Of a DNA stretch of 43,024 nucleotides, positions 8,266-17,800 are shown piece after piece. Below the pieces are notes generated by a model, which was not told the DNA's origin, searched no databases, and was given only the letters and a program-made list of their open reading frames with translations. The stretch comes from Streptomyces aureoverticillatus. Lineage in GTDB: Bacteria > Actinomycetota > Actinomycetes > Streptomycetales > Streptomycetaceae. Both the position numbers and the translations under genes were made by a program. The stretch covers positions 1-43,024 of the forward strand of contig NZ_BMSY01000025.1 of NCBI RefSeq assembly GCF_014649395.1, in the 5' to 3' direction. Each line of letters opens with the position of its first letter. Position 1 is the stretch's first letter.

Positions 8266-11200
8266 TCAGAGGACTTCGCCGGCCCTGGTCCTCCTGCTCA
8301 GGGTGGGCCTGCTGGACTGGGCGAGGTCCTTCCACTTGTCGGACAGGCCGGCGATGGTGCGGGCCGCGAACAGGGTGCGGATGGACACCTCTTGGTTGAG
8401 TTCCGCCCGGATCAGGCTGACCAGCCGGATCGCCCGCAGTGAGTTGCCGCCGAGGTCGAAGAAGTCCTCGTCGATGCCCACCAGCCGGTCCAGTTCGAGG
8501 ACGTCGGCGAACGCCTCGGCCAGGACCCGCTCGGTGCGGTTGCGCGGGGCCCGGTACTTGCCGTCCCCGGACTCCGGCTCGGGCAGAGCGGTACGGTCCA
8601 CCCTTCCGCCGGCTGTCAGCGGCAGGCGTTCGAGGAGCACGAAGACCGACGGCACCATCGCCTCCGGCAGCCGGCCCGCGGCGAACCGGCGCAGTTCCTC
8701 GGTCGAAAGGTCGGCTTCGGCGCGGCCGCCGGCGGGGACCGCGTAGGCCACCAGCCGCTGCTGCCCGGCGTCGTCCGTGCGGGCGACGACCACCGCCAGG
8801 GCGAGGCCGGGGTGCTCGGCCAGTGCCTCTTCGATCTCGGCCGACTCCACGCGGATGCCGCGGATGTCGGCCCGGGTGTCGGCCCGGCCGACGTACTCCA
8901 GGCGGCCCTCGGTGGTCCACCGCACCCGGTCTCCGGTCCGGTGCATGAGCGCGCCCGCCGGACCGAAGGGGCAGGGCACGAAGCGCTGCGCGGTCTGCCC
9001 GGGGCGCCCCGGGTAGCCGCGGGCCACGCCGGGCCCGGCCACGTACAGCTCTCCGGTCACGCCGGCGGGCACCGGGGCCAGGCCCGGTCCCAGGACGTAG
9101 AGGGCGGTGTTGTCCATGGGACGGCCGGCCGCGCCCGCGTGCTGGGCCGGTTCGCCCGCCGGCAGGCGGTGGGAGGCGGCGAGCACGGTGGTTTCCGTGG
9201 GGCCGTGGCCGTGGACCACGGTCAGGTCGGGGCAGGCTTCCCGGATGCGCCGCAGGGCGGTCGCGGGCACGCGGTCACCGCCGGTCCACACCTCGCGCAG
9301 GGAGGCCAGGCGTTCGGGCCGGTCGGCCGCGATCGCGCAGAGCAGGCCCGCGGGCAGCCACGCGGTGGTGACGTGGTGGGCTGCCTGCAGCGTGGCCAGG
9401 GCGTCGGGGTCCACGTCTCCCGGCGGGGCCACGACCACCCGGCCGCCGTTCAGCAGCGGCACCCACACCTCGAGGGGCAGGGCGTCGGACGTGAGCGGGG
9501 CGTGCCACAGCACGGTGTGGGGGCCGGTGTCCTGCCAGCGGCCGTCCAGGACCAGCCGCTCCAGGTTCCGGTGGGTCAGGGCGACCGCCGTGGGCGTGCC
9601 GGCCGGCCCGGTGGCGTACATCAGGGCCAGCGCGTTGTCCCGGTGCGGCGGGGCCGGCGTGTCCGGCGTGGTGTCGCTGTGGTCTTCGGTCGCGGAGAGG
9701 TCGTCAAACAGGATCGCCGGCAGGTCCAGGTCGGCGGCGAGCGCCTTGGCCGTGGTGGCGTCGGTGAGCAGGGCGCGTGCCGAGGTGTCGGTGATGACCG
9801 GCTTGACGCGCTCGGCGGGGGTGGCGGGGTCGACGGGCAGGTAGGCTCCGCCTGCTTTGGCCACGCCCAGCAGGGCGGTGATCAGGTCTGCGGAGCGGGG
9901 CAGGGCCACCGCCACGACCGTCTCGGGGCCGATGTCGCGCTGTCGCAGGGCCCGGGCCAGGTGGCTGGAGCGCTCGTCGAGGTCGCGGTAGGTGAGGGCG
10001 GTGTCTGCGTCCTGGACGGCGACGGCGTCGGGGGTCTGCTCCGCCTGGCGGGCGAACAGCTGCGGGATTGTCAGTTCCGGCAGGGGTGCGGCCGTGGTGT
10101 CCGGTGCGGTCAGGACCAGGTCCCGTGCCGGGCCGCTCAGCACGTCCAGTGCGCCGACGGGCTGCTCCTGGGCGGCCACCACGGCGCGGATGTACTCGAT
10201 GAGTTCCGCGCCGATGACGCGCAGTTCGGCGCGGGTGTAGAGGTGGGCGGGGGCGTCGAGGCGGACGAACAGGTCGCTGTCGGGGCTTCCGTCGGTGCAC
10301 ACGCCGATCGACAGTTCGTCGAAGACGCCGGTGGTCGCGGGGAAGTAGCGGGCCGGGTGGTCGGCGAAGTGGAGCTGCTCGACGAACTCGACGACGTTCA
10401 TGACGGCGCCGTAGCTGCCGCGGCCGCTCAGGACGGTTCCGGCGGCGCGCTGGATGTCGGAGTAGTGGCAGGCGGTGTGGCCGAAGATCTCGTACGTCTC
10501 GTCGACCACCGCGTCGGCGATCTCGCTGAAGGGCGCGGTGAGCGGGACCTGCACACGCACCGGCACGACGTTCACCGCCAGGCCGGGCGTGTGGGCCGTT
10601 GCTCCCACCCGGTTGCCCACGGCCAGCGAGAGGAGGAATTCCTGGTGGTCGCAGCGGTGCCGGAAGAACACGGCCGCGGCCGCGGTGAGCATGGACGACA
10701 TCCACACGCCCAGGGACTTCGCGGCCTGGGTCCAGGTGTCGGCCTCGGCGCGCGGCACGGTCAGGGTCCGGCTGACCATGCCGATGGCGTCGGCCACCTC
10801 CGACCAGCGATCGGCACTGCTCATGGGTTCGTTCAGCGCCGTGCGCTGGGTGTCGGACAGGGCGACGCGCGGTACCTGGGCGGGCGCGGGCGCGTCCTTG
10901 AGGTAGTCGCGCCAGAACTCGGTGTCCTCGGTGAAGGTTTCGGAGGCGAGGTATCGGGTTGCCTGGTCCGCGAACGACTCGGCGTCCCAGGGGTGGGGCA
11001 GCGGCGGTATCTGCGTTTGTCGGACCAGTGCGGTGTAGACGTCGGCGAGGCGTCGCGACAGCAGGCCGCCGGCGCCGAATCCGTCGGAGATGAGGTGGTG
11101 GTAGGCGAGCACCACCAGGGAGCGGGCGGGGCCGAGGGTGACCACGCCGAGCCGGAACAGCAGGTCGCGTCCCAGGTCGAACGGCTGCTTCACCATGTCG

Positions 11201-11496
11201 GCCAGGGCTTCGCGTGCCGCCTGCTCGGGGTCGGCCTCGGCGCTGACGTCCAGGATGAACGGCCGCCAGTCCCCCAGTTCCCGGGGGGTGAGGCGCAGTT
11301 CGCCGTCGTCGTCGGCGAAGTTGACGCGCAGTACTTCCGCTTCGCCCATCACGTGCTGGAATGCGGCTTCCATGACCGCGGTGTCCAGCTCACCGTCCAC
11401 TTCCCACATGGTCATCGCATGGTTCAGCGTGTCGGGTGTCATTTTCTGCGCCAGCCACAACCCTTTATGCGCAGCCGACGCACTGAACGAACGCAC
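8266..11496 (-). CDS. NRPS module C-A-PCP with a degenerate adenylation domain
   Basis: The start is taken at the GTG at 11496 (GAGGGG seven bases upstream); the TTG at 11505 abuts that site. The protein (about 1076 aa) begins directly with a condensation domain (about 1-440) whose active motif HHLISDG (133-139) is intact. The adenylation domain (about 470-965) is abnormal. The A3 P-loop reads YATGPAGTPTAVALTH instead of YTSGSTGxPKG. A8 reads RADIRG instead of QVKIRG, and the A10 lysine is Arg965 (GGRVDR). A5 (GHGPTET) and A7 (RTGDRVRW) survive. The PCP is intact with Ser1019 in DLGGNSLRA. There is no TE. As the last protein of the PKS line it should acylate an amino acid with the polyketide. 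The amino acid probably has to be supplied in trans, most likely by the PCP/P450/Cys-TE trio at the start of this gene set. Confidence 0.95.
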   Translation of the reverse strand: MRSFSASAAHKGLWLAQKMTPDTLNHAMTMWEVDGELDTAVMEAAFQHVMGEAEVLRVNFADDDGELRLTPRELGDWRPFILDVSAEADPEQAAREALADMVKQPFDLGRDLLFRLGVVTLGPARSLVVLAYHHLISDGFGAGGLLSRRLADVYTALVRQTQIPPLPHPWDAESFADQATRYLASETFTEDTEFWRDYLKDAPAPAQVPRVALSDTQRTALNEPMSSADRWSEVADAIGMVSRTLTVPRAEADTWTQAAKSLGVWMSSMLTAAAAVFFRHRCDHQEFLLSLAVGNRVGATAHTPGLAVNVVPVRVQVPLTAPFSEIADAVVDETYEIFGHTACHYSDIQRAAGTVLSGRGSYGAVMNVVEFVEQLHFADHPARYFPATTGVFDELSIGVCTDGSPDSDLFVRLDAPAHLYTRAELRVIGAELIEYIRAVVAAQEQPVGALDVLSGPARDLVLTAPDTTAAPLPELTIPQLFARQAEQTPDAVAVQDADTALTYRDLDERSSHLARALRQRDIGPETVVAVALPRSADLITALLGVAKAGGAYLPVDPATPAERVKPVITDTSARALLTDATTAKALAADLDLPAILFDDLSATEDHSDTTPDTPAPPHRDNALALMYATGPAGTPTAVALTHRNLERLVLDGRWQDTGPHTVLWHAPLTSDALPLEVWVPLLNGGRVVVAPPGDVDPDALATLQAAHHVTTAWLPAGLLCAIAADRPERLASLREVWTGGDRVPATALRRIREACPDLTVVHGHGPTETTVLAASHRLPAGEPAQHAGAAGRPMDNTALYVLGPGLAPVPAGVTGELYVAGPGVARGYPGRPGQTAQRFVPCPFGPAGALMHRTGDRVRWTTEGRLEYVGRADTRADIRGIRVESAEIEEALAEHPGLALAVVVARTDDAGQQRLVAYAVPAGGRAEADLSTEELRRFAAGRLPEAMVPSVFVLLERLPLTAGGRVDRTALPEPESGDGKYRAPRNRTERVLAEAFADVLELDRLVGIDEDFFDLGGNSLRAIRLVSLIRAELNQEVSIRTLFAARTIAGLSDKWKDLAQSSRPTLSRRTRAGEVL

Positions 11497-11642
11497 ACAG
11501 ATCAACCCCTCATAAACAGGCCCACGAACGGGAGGAATTCACAAATCGCCTCCACCTTCACGGGCGTGGAACAGCCGGTCAAGGCAACTGGGTGCCGGTC
11601 GGGGCAAGCCGCTGTTGGGGCTTGCGGTGTCCCGCCGGCGGG

Positions 11643-11678
11643 ACGGCCCCGGGGGCGGTGAGTGCCGCCCGGGGCCGT
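11643..11678 (-). terminator. hairpin between the last PKS gene and the NRPS gene
   Basis: ACGGCCCC...GGGGCCGT arms, extended inward with a 2-nt bulge, form a very GC-rich hairpin 8 bases after the PKS stop codon. It lies within the 189-bp gap before the NRPS gene. It may attenuate read-through or protect mRNA ends. The same-strand NRPS gene still needs expression, so full termination would imply a separate promoter in this gap. Confidence 0.5.
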
Positions 11679-11685
11679 GGTGGGA

Positions 11686-14600
11686 TCACTTGGGATCGCG
11701 GTGGGGCATCGAGGACAGGAGATGCCCGGCGATCAGCCTCGGAGACGGGTGCTTCAGCACCAGGTTGGCCCTCAGCTTGAGTCCGGTCGAGGCGGCCAGG
11801 CGCTTGCTGAGCTCCACCGAGAGCAGCGAGTCGAATCCGATGTCCTTGAACTCCTGGTCGGGGTCGATGGCTTCGCTGGAGGCGTGTCCCAGGACGACGG
11901 CGACCTTGTGCAGGACGTGGTCGAGGACGGCCGCCTGCGCCTCGGCCCCGGAGAGGGCCGCGATCCGCTCCGGCAGGGGGACGGCCTGCTCCTCCTCGGC
12001 GGGCTGCTGGGTGGTGGGCACCTGCGCGCCGGCCGCGGTGTTCGAGGAGTTCAGCCAGTAGCGCTGGCGCTGGAAGGCGTACGTCGGAAGGTCCACCCGC
12101 GTACGCGGGCCGCCGAACAGGGCCTGCCAGTCCACGGTCCCGCCCTGGACGTGCAGTTGGGCCAGCGAGCCGATCACGGCCTCGGCTTCGCCGCGGTCGC
12201 GGCGCGAGGACGCCAGGACCAGCGCGCCGTCGACGTCCTCGACGATCTCCTGCACCGGGACGGTCAGGACGGGGTGCGGGCTCATTTCGATGAACACCCG
12301 CAGACCGTCGTCGGCCAGCCGCCGGACGGAGGATTCGAAGCGCACCTGCTCGCGCAGGTTGGTGTACCAGTACTCGCCGTCCAGCCGGGCGGTGTCGATG
12401 ACTTCGCCGTACAGGGTCGAGTAGAAGGGCAGCGTGGAGGTCTGCGGGCTCAGGTCGGACAGCGGCTGGATCACCTGGTCGCGGACCCGGGTCACCTGCG
12501 GGGAATGGGAGGCGTAATCGACCGATATCCTCCGGGCCTGGGCGCCTTCGGCCTTCATCTTCTCGACGAATTCGTCGAGTGCCTCCGGTTCTCCGGACAC
12601 CACCACGGAGCGGGGCCCGTTGACGACGGCGATGCTCACCCGGTCCTTCCAGGGGGCGAGGCGTTCTTGTACGACGTCGGCGGACTCCACGACCGAGGCC
12701 ATCCCGCCGTGGCCGATCAGGTCCAGCAGGGCCTTGCTGCGCAGCGCGACGACCTTGGTGGCGTCGCGCAGCGACAGGGCGCCGCAGACGTGGGCGGCGG
12801 CGATCTCGCCCTGGCTGTGCCCGATCACGGCGGCCGGCTCCACGCCCCAGGAGCGCCACAGGGCGGCCATGGACACCATCACCGAGAACAGTGCGGGCTG
12901 GACGACGTCCACCCGGTCCAGGGTGGGTGCCCCGTCGGTGCCGCGGATCACGTCGAGCAGCGGCCAGTCGACCCATTCGGCCAGGGCGGCCGCGCACGCG
13001 TCGAGGCTCTGGGCGAAGACGGGGAAGGTGTCGTAGAGCTGGCGGCCCATGCCGACCCACTGTGATCCCTGGCCGGGGAACATGAAGGCCGTGCCGCCGA
13101 GGTTCTGGGCGGCGCCGCGGACCACTGCGGCGGACTCCACGCCGCCGCTGAGTGCTTCCAGGCCGGTGAGCAGTTCGTCGCGGCTGCGGCCGAGGACCAC
13201 CGCGCGGTGCTCGAAGCGGGACCGGCTCGACAGCAGCGACCAGCCGATGTCGGCGGTGTCGGTGCCCGCGTCGGCGGCGGCGAAGTCGCGCAGTCGGGCC
13301 GCCTGGCGTTCCACGGCCGCCGCGTTCTTGCCGGAGAGCGCCCACGGCACCAGGCCGCCGGCGACGGCCGGGGCCGGGGCGGGGGCGGGCTGGTCTGTCT
13401 GCTGCGGCGGGGCCTCTTCCAGAATCACGTGCGCGTTGGTGCCGCTGACGCCGAAGGAGGACACGCCGGCCCGGCGCGGGCCGTCGGTCTTGTCCCATGG
13501 CCGTCCCTGCACCAGCAGTTCGATGGCGCCGGAGGACCAGTCCACGTGCTGGGAGGGCGTGTCCACGTGCAGGGTCTGCGGCAGGAAGCCGTGCCGCATC
13601 GCCATGATCATTTTGATGATGCCGCCGACGCCCGCGGCCGCCTGCGCGTGGCCGATGTTGGACTTCAGCGAGCCCAGCCACAGCGGCCTGTCCTCGGCGC
13701 GGTCCTGGCCGTAGGTGGCCAGCAGGGCGCCTGCCTCGATGGGGTCGCCCAGCACGGTGCCGGTGCCGTGGGCCTCGACGGCGTCCACCTCGCGGGCGGT
13801 GACGCCGGCGTTGGCCAGCGCCTGCTGGATGACCTTCTCCTGGGCGCGGCCGTTGGGGGCGGTCAGCCCGTTGGAGGCCCCGTCCTGGTTCACCGCGGTG
13901 CCGCGGATGACGGCGAGCACCGGGTGGCCGTTGCGGCGGGCGTCGGACAGCCGCTCCAGGAGCAGCACGCCCGCGCCCTCGGCCCAGCCGGTGCCGTCCG
14001 CGCCGTCCGCGAAGGACTTGCAGCGGCCGTCGGCCGACAGGCCGCCCTGCCGGGAGAACTCCACGAAGATCGCGGGTGTCGACATCACCAGCGCCCCGCC
14101 GGCCAGGGCCAGGGAGCACTCCCCCGCGCGCAGGGACTGCACCGCCAGGTGCAGGGCCACCAGCGAGGACGAGCAGGCGGTGTCGACCGACATCGTCGGT
14201 CCGGTCAGGCCGAGTTCGTAGGCCACCCGGCCGGAGGCGACGCTCAGCGCGCTGCCGTGCATCAGGTAGCCCTCGAGTTCGTTGTTGCTTCCTTCCAGGA
14301 AGCGCCAGCCGTACTCGGTGGAGCTCACGCCGGTGAAGACGCCGACGTCGCTGCCGCGGACGCCGGCGGGCACGATGCCGGCCCGTTCGAAGGCCTCCCA
14401 GGAGGTCTGCAGCAGCAGGCGCTGCTGCGGGTCGATCGCCAGGGCCTCGCGGGGGCTGATGCCGAAGAAGTCGGCGTCGAACTCGGCGACGTCGGTCAGG
14501 AATCCGCCGTGGCGCACGTAGGAGCTGCCGAGGGTGTCGGGATCGGGGTTGTACACGTCGCGCCAGCCGCGGTCGGCCGGGAACTCGTCCACGGCGTCCA

Positions 14601-14811
14601 CGCCGTCGCGGACCATGTCCCACAGCTGTTCGGGGGTGGCCACCCCGCCGGGGTAGCGGCATGCCATGGAGACCACGGCGATGGGTTCGGTGCGGCCGGC
14701 CTTGAGGGCGTCGTTCTCCTGGCGGAGGCGGTCGCGCTCCTCCAGCAGGGTGCGGAGCGCCCGTTGGACCCGGTCCGCGCCGTCCGCTGTGCGTTCCGCG
14801 GAGTTGTTCAT
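11686..14811 (-). CDS. type I PKS, extension module 3: KS-AT(methylmalonyl)-ACP
   Basis: This 1041-aa protein opens with a coiled-coil docking segment (about 15-40; LLEERDRLRQENDALKAG). KS follows (about 43-465) with Cys213 in VDTACSSS, His348 in EAHGTGT and His387 in NIGHAQ. AT (about 570-890) has Ser666 in GHSQG and the YASH motif (766-769), which predicts methylmalonyl-CoA. ACP (about 945-1030) carries Ser995 in DIGFDSL. No reductive domain is present, so the beta-keto group and an alpha-methyl branch should remain. There is no C-terminal docking helix pair, consistent with hand-over to an NRPS condensation domain. The gene starts one base after the stop of the preceding PKS gene, indicating translational coupling. 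It shares 107 identical bases with the neighbouring KS. Confidence 0.96.
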   Translation of the reverse strand: MNNSAERTADGADRVQRALRTLLEERDRLRQENDALKAGRTEPIAVVSMACRYPGGVATPEQLWDMVRDGVDAVDEFPADRGWRDVYNPDPDTLGSSYVRHGGFLTDVAEFDADFFGISPREALAIDPQQRLLLQTSWEAFERAGIVPAGVRGSDVGVFTGVSSTEYGWRFLEGSNNELEGYLMHGSALSVASGRVAYELGLTGPTMSVDTACSSSLVALHLAVQSLRAGECSLALAGGALVMSTPAIFVEFSRQGGLSADGRCKSFADGADGTGWAEGAGVLLLERLSDARRNGHPVLAVIRGTAVNQDGASNGLTAPNGRAQEKVIQQALANAGVTAREVDAVEAHGTGTVLGDPIEAGALLATYGQDRAEDRPLWLGSLKSNIGHAQAAAGVGGIIKMIMAMRHGFLPQTLHVDTPSQHVDWSSGAIELLVQGRPWDKTDGPRRAGVSSFGVSGTNAHVILEEAPPQQTDQPAPAPAPAVAGGLVPWALSGKNAAAVERQAARLRDFAAADAGTDTADIGWSLLSSRSRFEHRAVVLGRSRDELLTGLEALSGGVESAAVVRGAAQNLGGTAFMFPGQGSQWVGMGRQLYDTFPVFAQSLDACAAALAEWVDWPLLDVIRGTDGAPTLDRVDVVQPALFSVMVSMAALWRSWGVEPAAVIGHSQGEIAAAHVCGALSLRDATKVVALRSKALLDLIGHGGMASVVESADVVQERLAPWKDRVSIAVVNGPRSVVVSGEPEALDEFVEKMKAEGAQARRISVDYASHSPQVTRVRDQVIQPLSDLSPQTSTLPFYSTLYGEVIDTARLDGEYWYTNLREQVRFESSVRRLADDGLRVFIEMSPHPVLTVPVQEIVEDVDGALVLASSRRDRGEAEAVIGSLAQLHVQGGTVDWQALFGGPRTRVDLPTYAFQRQRYWLNSSNTAAGAQVPTTQQPAEEEQAVPLPERIAALSGAEAQAAVLDHVLHKVAVVLGHASSEAIDPDQEFKDIGFDSLLSVELSKRLAASTGLKLRANLVLKHPSPRLIAGHLLSSMPHRDPK
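13613..13719 (-). repeat. 107-bp exact repeat within KS (copy 1)
   Basis: This stretch of the KS region of extension module 3 is identical base for base to 20238-20344 in extension module 2. It encodes the segment around LWLGSLKSNIGHAQAAAG. The corresponding part of extension module 1 differs at several bases. It probably arose by recent gene conversion or module duplication. Confidence 0.85.
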
Positions 14812-14812
14812 G

Positions 14813-17800
14813 TCACTTGCCCTTCTCGTCCAGAGCCAGGTCGACCAGTGCTTCCAGGTCCATGCCCGCCAGTTCGTCCGCTGCGGTGTCCGCGGTCGCG
14901 GCCTGGCGGTCGGTGTCCGGCTGGGCCGGGTCGGCGCAGGCCAGGACCAGTTCCAGGATTCCGGCGCTGCGCAGGCTGTCGATGGAGACGGTCCGCAGCA
15001 CCTCCCGGATGCGGGTGTCGGTGTTCTCGGCGTGCTCGGCGTGCTCGGTGTTCTTGGTGTTCTGGTCGGGGTTGGTGTGCGTTTCCGGGCGGAGTTGGCC
15101 GTAGATGTGGGCGCCCAGTTCGCGGGGGGTGGGGTAGCTGAAGACGAGGGTGGACGGCAGGCGCAGTCCGGTCGAGGAGGCCAGGCGGTTGCAGAGTTCG
15201 ACCGAGGTCAGCGAGTCGAATCCGATCTGGGTGAATGCCTGGTCGGCGTCGACGACGGCGCTGGAGGGGTGTCCGAGCACGACGGCGACCTGTTCGCGGA
15301 CCCAGTCCAGGACGGCTGTCTGCCCCTCGCTCTCGGTGAGGGCGGCCAGCCTGGCGGGCAGGCCGATGGGGCCGCTGTCGCGGGTGGTGCTCGTGCGGGG
15401 GCGGGGCCGGCCGGCGGCGACGAGGTCGCGCAGCAGCAGCGGCAGTTCGTCGCCGCTCTTGTCGCGCAGTGCGGCCAGGTCGAGGCGGGCCGGGATGAGC
15501 ACGGGCTTGTCGTGCGCGCTCGCGGCGTCGAACAGGGCCAGGGCCTCGGGGGTGGGCATCGGGGCGACACCCATCCGCCGGACCCGGGAGAGGTCGACCT
15601 CGTCCAGGTCCTCGGTCATGCCGCTGCTCTGTCCCCACCAGCCCCAGCACAGGGAGCCGGCGGGCAGGCCTGCGGCCCTGCGCTGGGCCGCCAGGCCGTC
15701 CAGGAAGCCGTTGGCGGCGGCGTAGTTGGCCTGTCCGGCGGTGCCGAGCGTGCCGGCGAGGGCGGAGAAGAGGATGAACGCCGACAGGTTGTGCTGTCCG
15801 GTCAGCTCGTGCAGGTTGAGCGCTCCGCCGGCCTTGGCGCGCAGCACGTGGTCGACGCTCTGGGCGGTCAGTGACTCCACGGTGCCGTCCGCGAGGACGC
15901 CCGCGGCGTGCAGGACGGCCGTCAGCGGGTAGCCGGGCGGCATGTCGGCGAGCATGTCGGCGACGGCGTCGCGGTCGGCGACGTCGCATGCGGCGACCTT
16001 GACGCGCGCGCCCGCCTTCTCCAGGTCCGCGACGAGTTCGCGGGCGCCGTCGGCGGCCAGGCCGCGGCGGCTGGCCAGGAGCAGGCTCTGTACGCCGTGT
16101 TCGGCGACGAGGTGGCGGGCCACCAGGGCGCCCACTCCGCCGGTGCCGCCGGTGACCAGGACGGTGCCGCCGCCGAAGCCGCTGCCCATATCGAAAATGA
16201 TCTTTCCGATGTGGCGGCCCTGGCTCATCTCGCGGAACGCCTTGCGGGCGTCGCGGATGTTCCACACGGCGATCGGGTTCAGCTGCAGGCGGCCGTCGGC
16301 GAACAGGTCCATGACGGCGCGGAACATCTCCTGGAAGGCGTCCGGGCCGGCCTCGTAGAGGTCGAAGGCCTCGTAGTCGACTCCGGGGTGGTCGGCTGCC
16401 ACCTGCTTCGGGTCGCGGATGTCGGTCTTGCCCATCTCGACGAAGCTGCCGCCCTTGGGGAGCAGTGTCAGCGAGGCGTCGACGAACTTGTGCGCCAGGG
16501 AGTTCAGGACGACGTCCACGCCGCGGCCGCCGGAGGAGTCGAGGAAGGTGTCCGCGAACTCCAGGTCGCGTGAGGAGGCCAGGTGGGCGTCGTCCAGGCC
16601 CAGGCCGCGCAGGGTGGGCCACTTGGCCGGGCTGGCGGTCGCGTAGATCTCGGCGCCGGCGTGCCGGGCGAGCTGGACGGCGGCCATGCCGACGCCGCCC
16701 GCGGCGGCGTGGATGAGGACCCGCTGGCCCTTCTTCAGGTTGCCCACGCGGAAGAGGCCGTAGTAGGCGGTGAGGAAGGCGCCGGGCACCGATGCCGCCT
16801 CGGTGTAGCTCCAGTCGTCGGGGATGGGCATGAGCAGGCGGTGGTCGGCCACGGCCACGCGGCCGAAGGCGCCGGTGAAGATGCCCATCACCCGGTCGCC
16901 GGGGGCGAGATGGGTGACGTCGTCGGCCACCTGAAGGACGGTGCCGGCGCCCTCGCTGCCGATGCCGTCGTCGATGGCGGTCCGGTCCACCAGGCCCAAC
17001 GCCATCGTGACGTCGCGGAAGTTGAGGCCCGCGGCGTGCACGGAGATGCGTACCTGGCCGCTGGTGAGGGGCTCGTCCACCTCGGGGCAGGGCACCCAGG
17101 TCAGGTTCTCCAGCGTGCCCTTGTTGGGGATGCCCAGACGGTGGGCACCGGCGGCGGCCGGCGGGTCGATCTGGTTGGCGGGGGCGGCCGGCGCCATGCG
17201 GGGAACCAGGCAGGTGCCCTCGCGCAGGGCCAGTTGGTCCTCGCCGAGGGCGAGCGCGTCCGCGATGCGGGCCAAGGACGTGTCCGCGTCGTCGATGTCC
17301 ACCAGCCGGAACCGGCCGGGGTGCTCGGTCTGGGCGGAGCGGATCAGGCCCCACACGGACGCGCCGGGCAGGCTCTCGACGCGCTCCCCCGCGCCGGTGT
17401 CGAAGGCCCGGCGGGTGAGCACCACCAGCGTGGACTCAGCCAGCCGTTCTGCGGCGAGGAAGCGCTGGACGAGGCCGAGGACGTGTGTGTCCGTGCCGGC
17501 GACCGCGGCGAGCAGATCGGGGCCAAGGGCGGCGACGTCGTCCAGGCACAGCACGACGTGCCCAGGCGCCTGGCCCGCAGGGATGTCGTCCAGGGAGGTG
17601 TGGAACACGGCGCTGTCGTCGGCTGCCAGGAGCCGGGCGGCCAGGCCGTCCTTGGTGCCCAGCACGCCCCACGGCGCGCGCCGGGTGTGCTGCTTGTTCT
17701 CCGTGTTCTGCGTGAGGGGCCGCCACTGCACTTCGTACAGCGGCTGCGCCTGCCCGCCGCGGACCTGTTCGGCACTGGCCGGGCGGAACGTCAGCGCGCC

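Noticed and set aside
8266..11496. Tetramic acid formation by a terminal Dieckmann or reductive release domain after the beta-keto module.
   Set aside because: The protein ends about 50 residues after the PCP site, leaving no room for a TE, R or Dieckmann domain.
8812..11661. Very long plus-strand frames opposite the NRPS and PKS genes (also 19415-21484 and 22038-28790).
   Set aside because: Gly/Val/Arg/Gln-rich antisense shadows of high-GC modular genes, with no domains or plausible starts.
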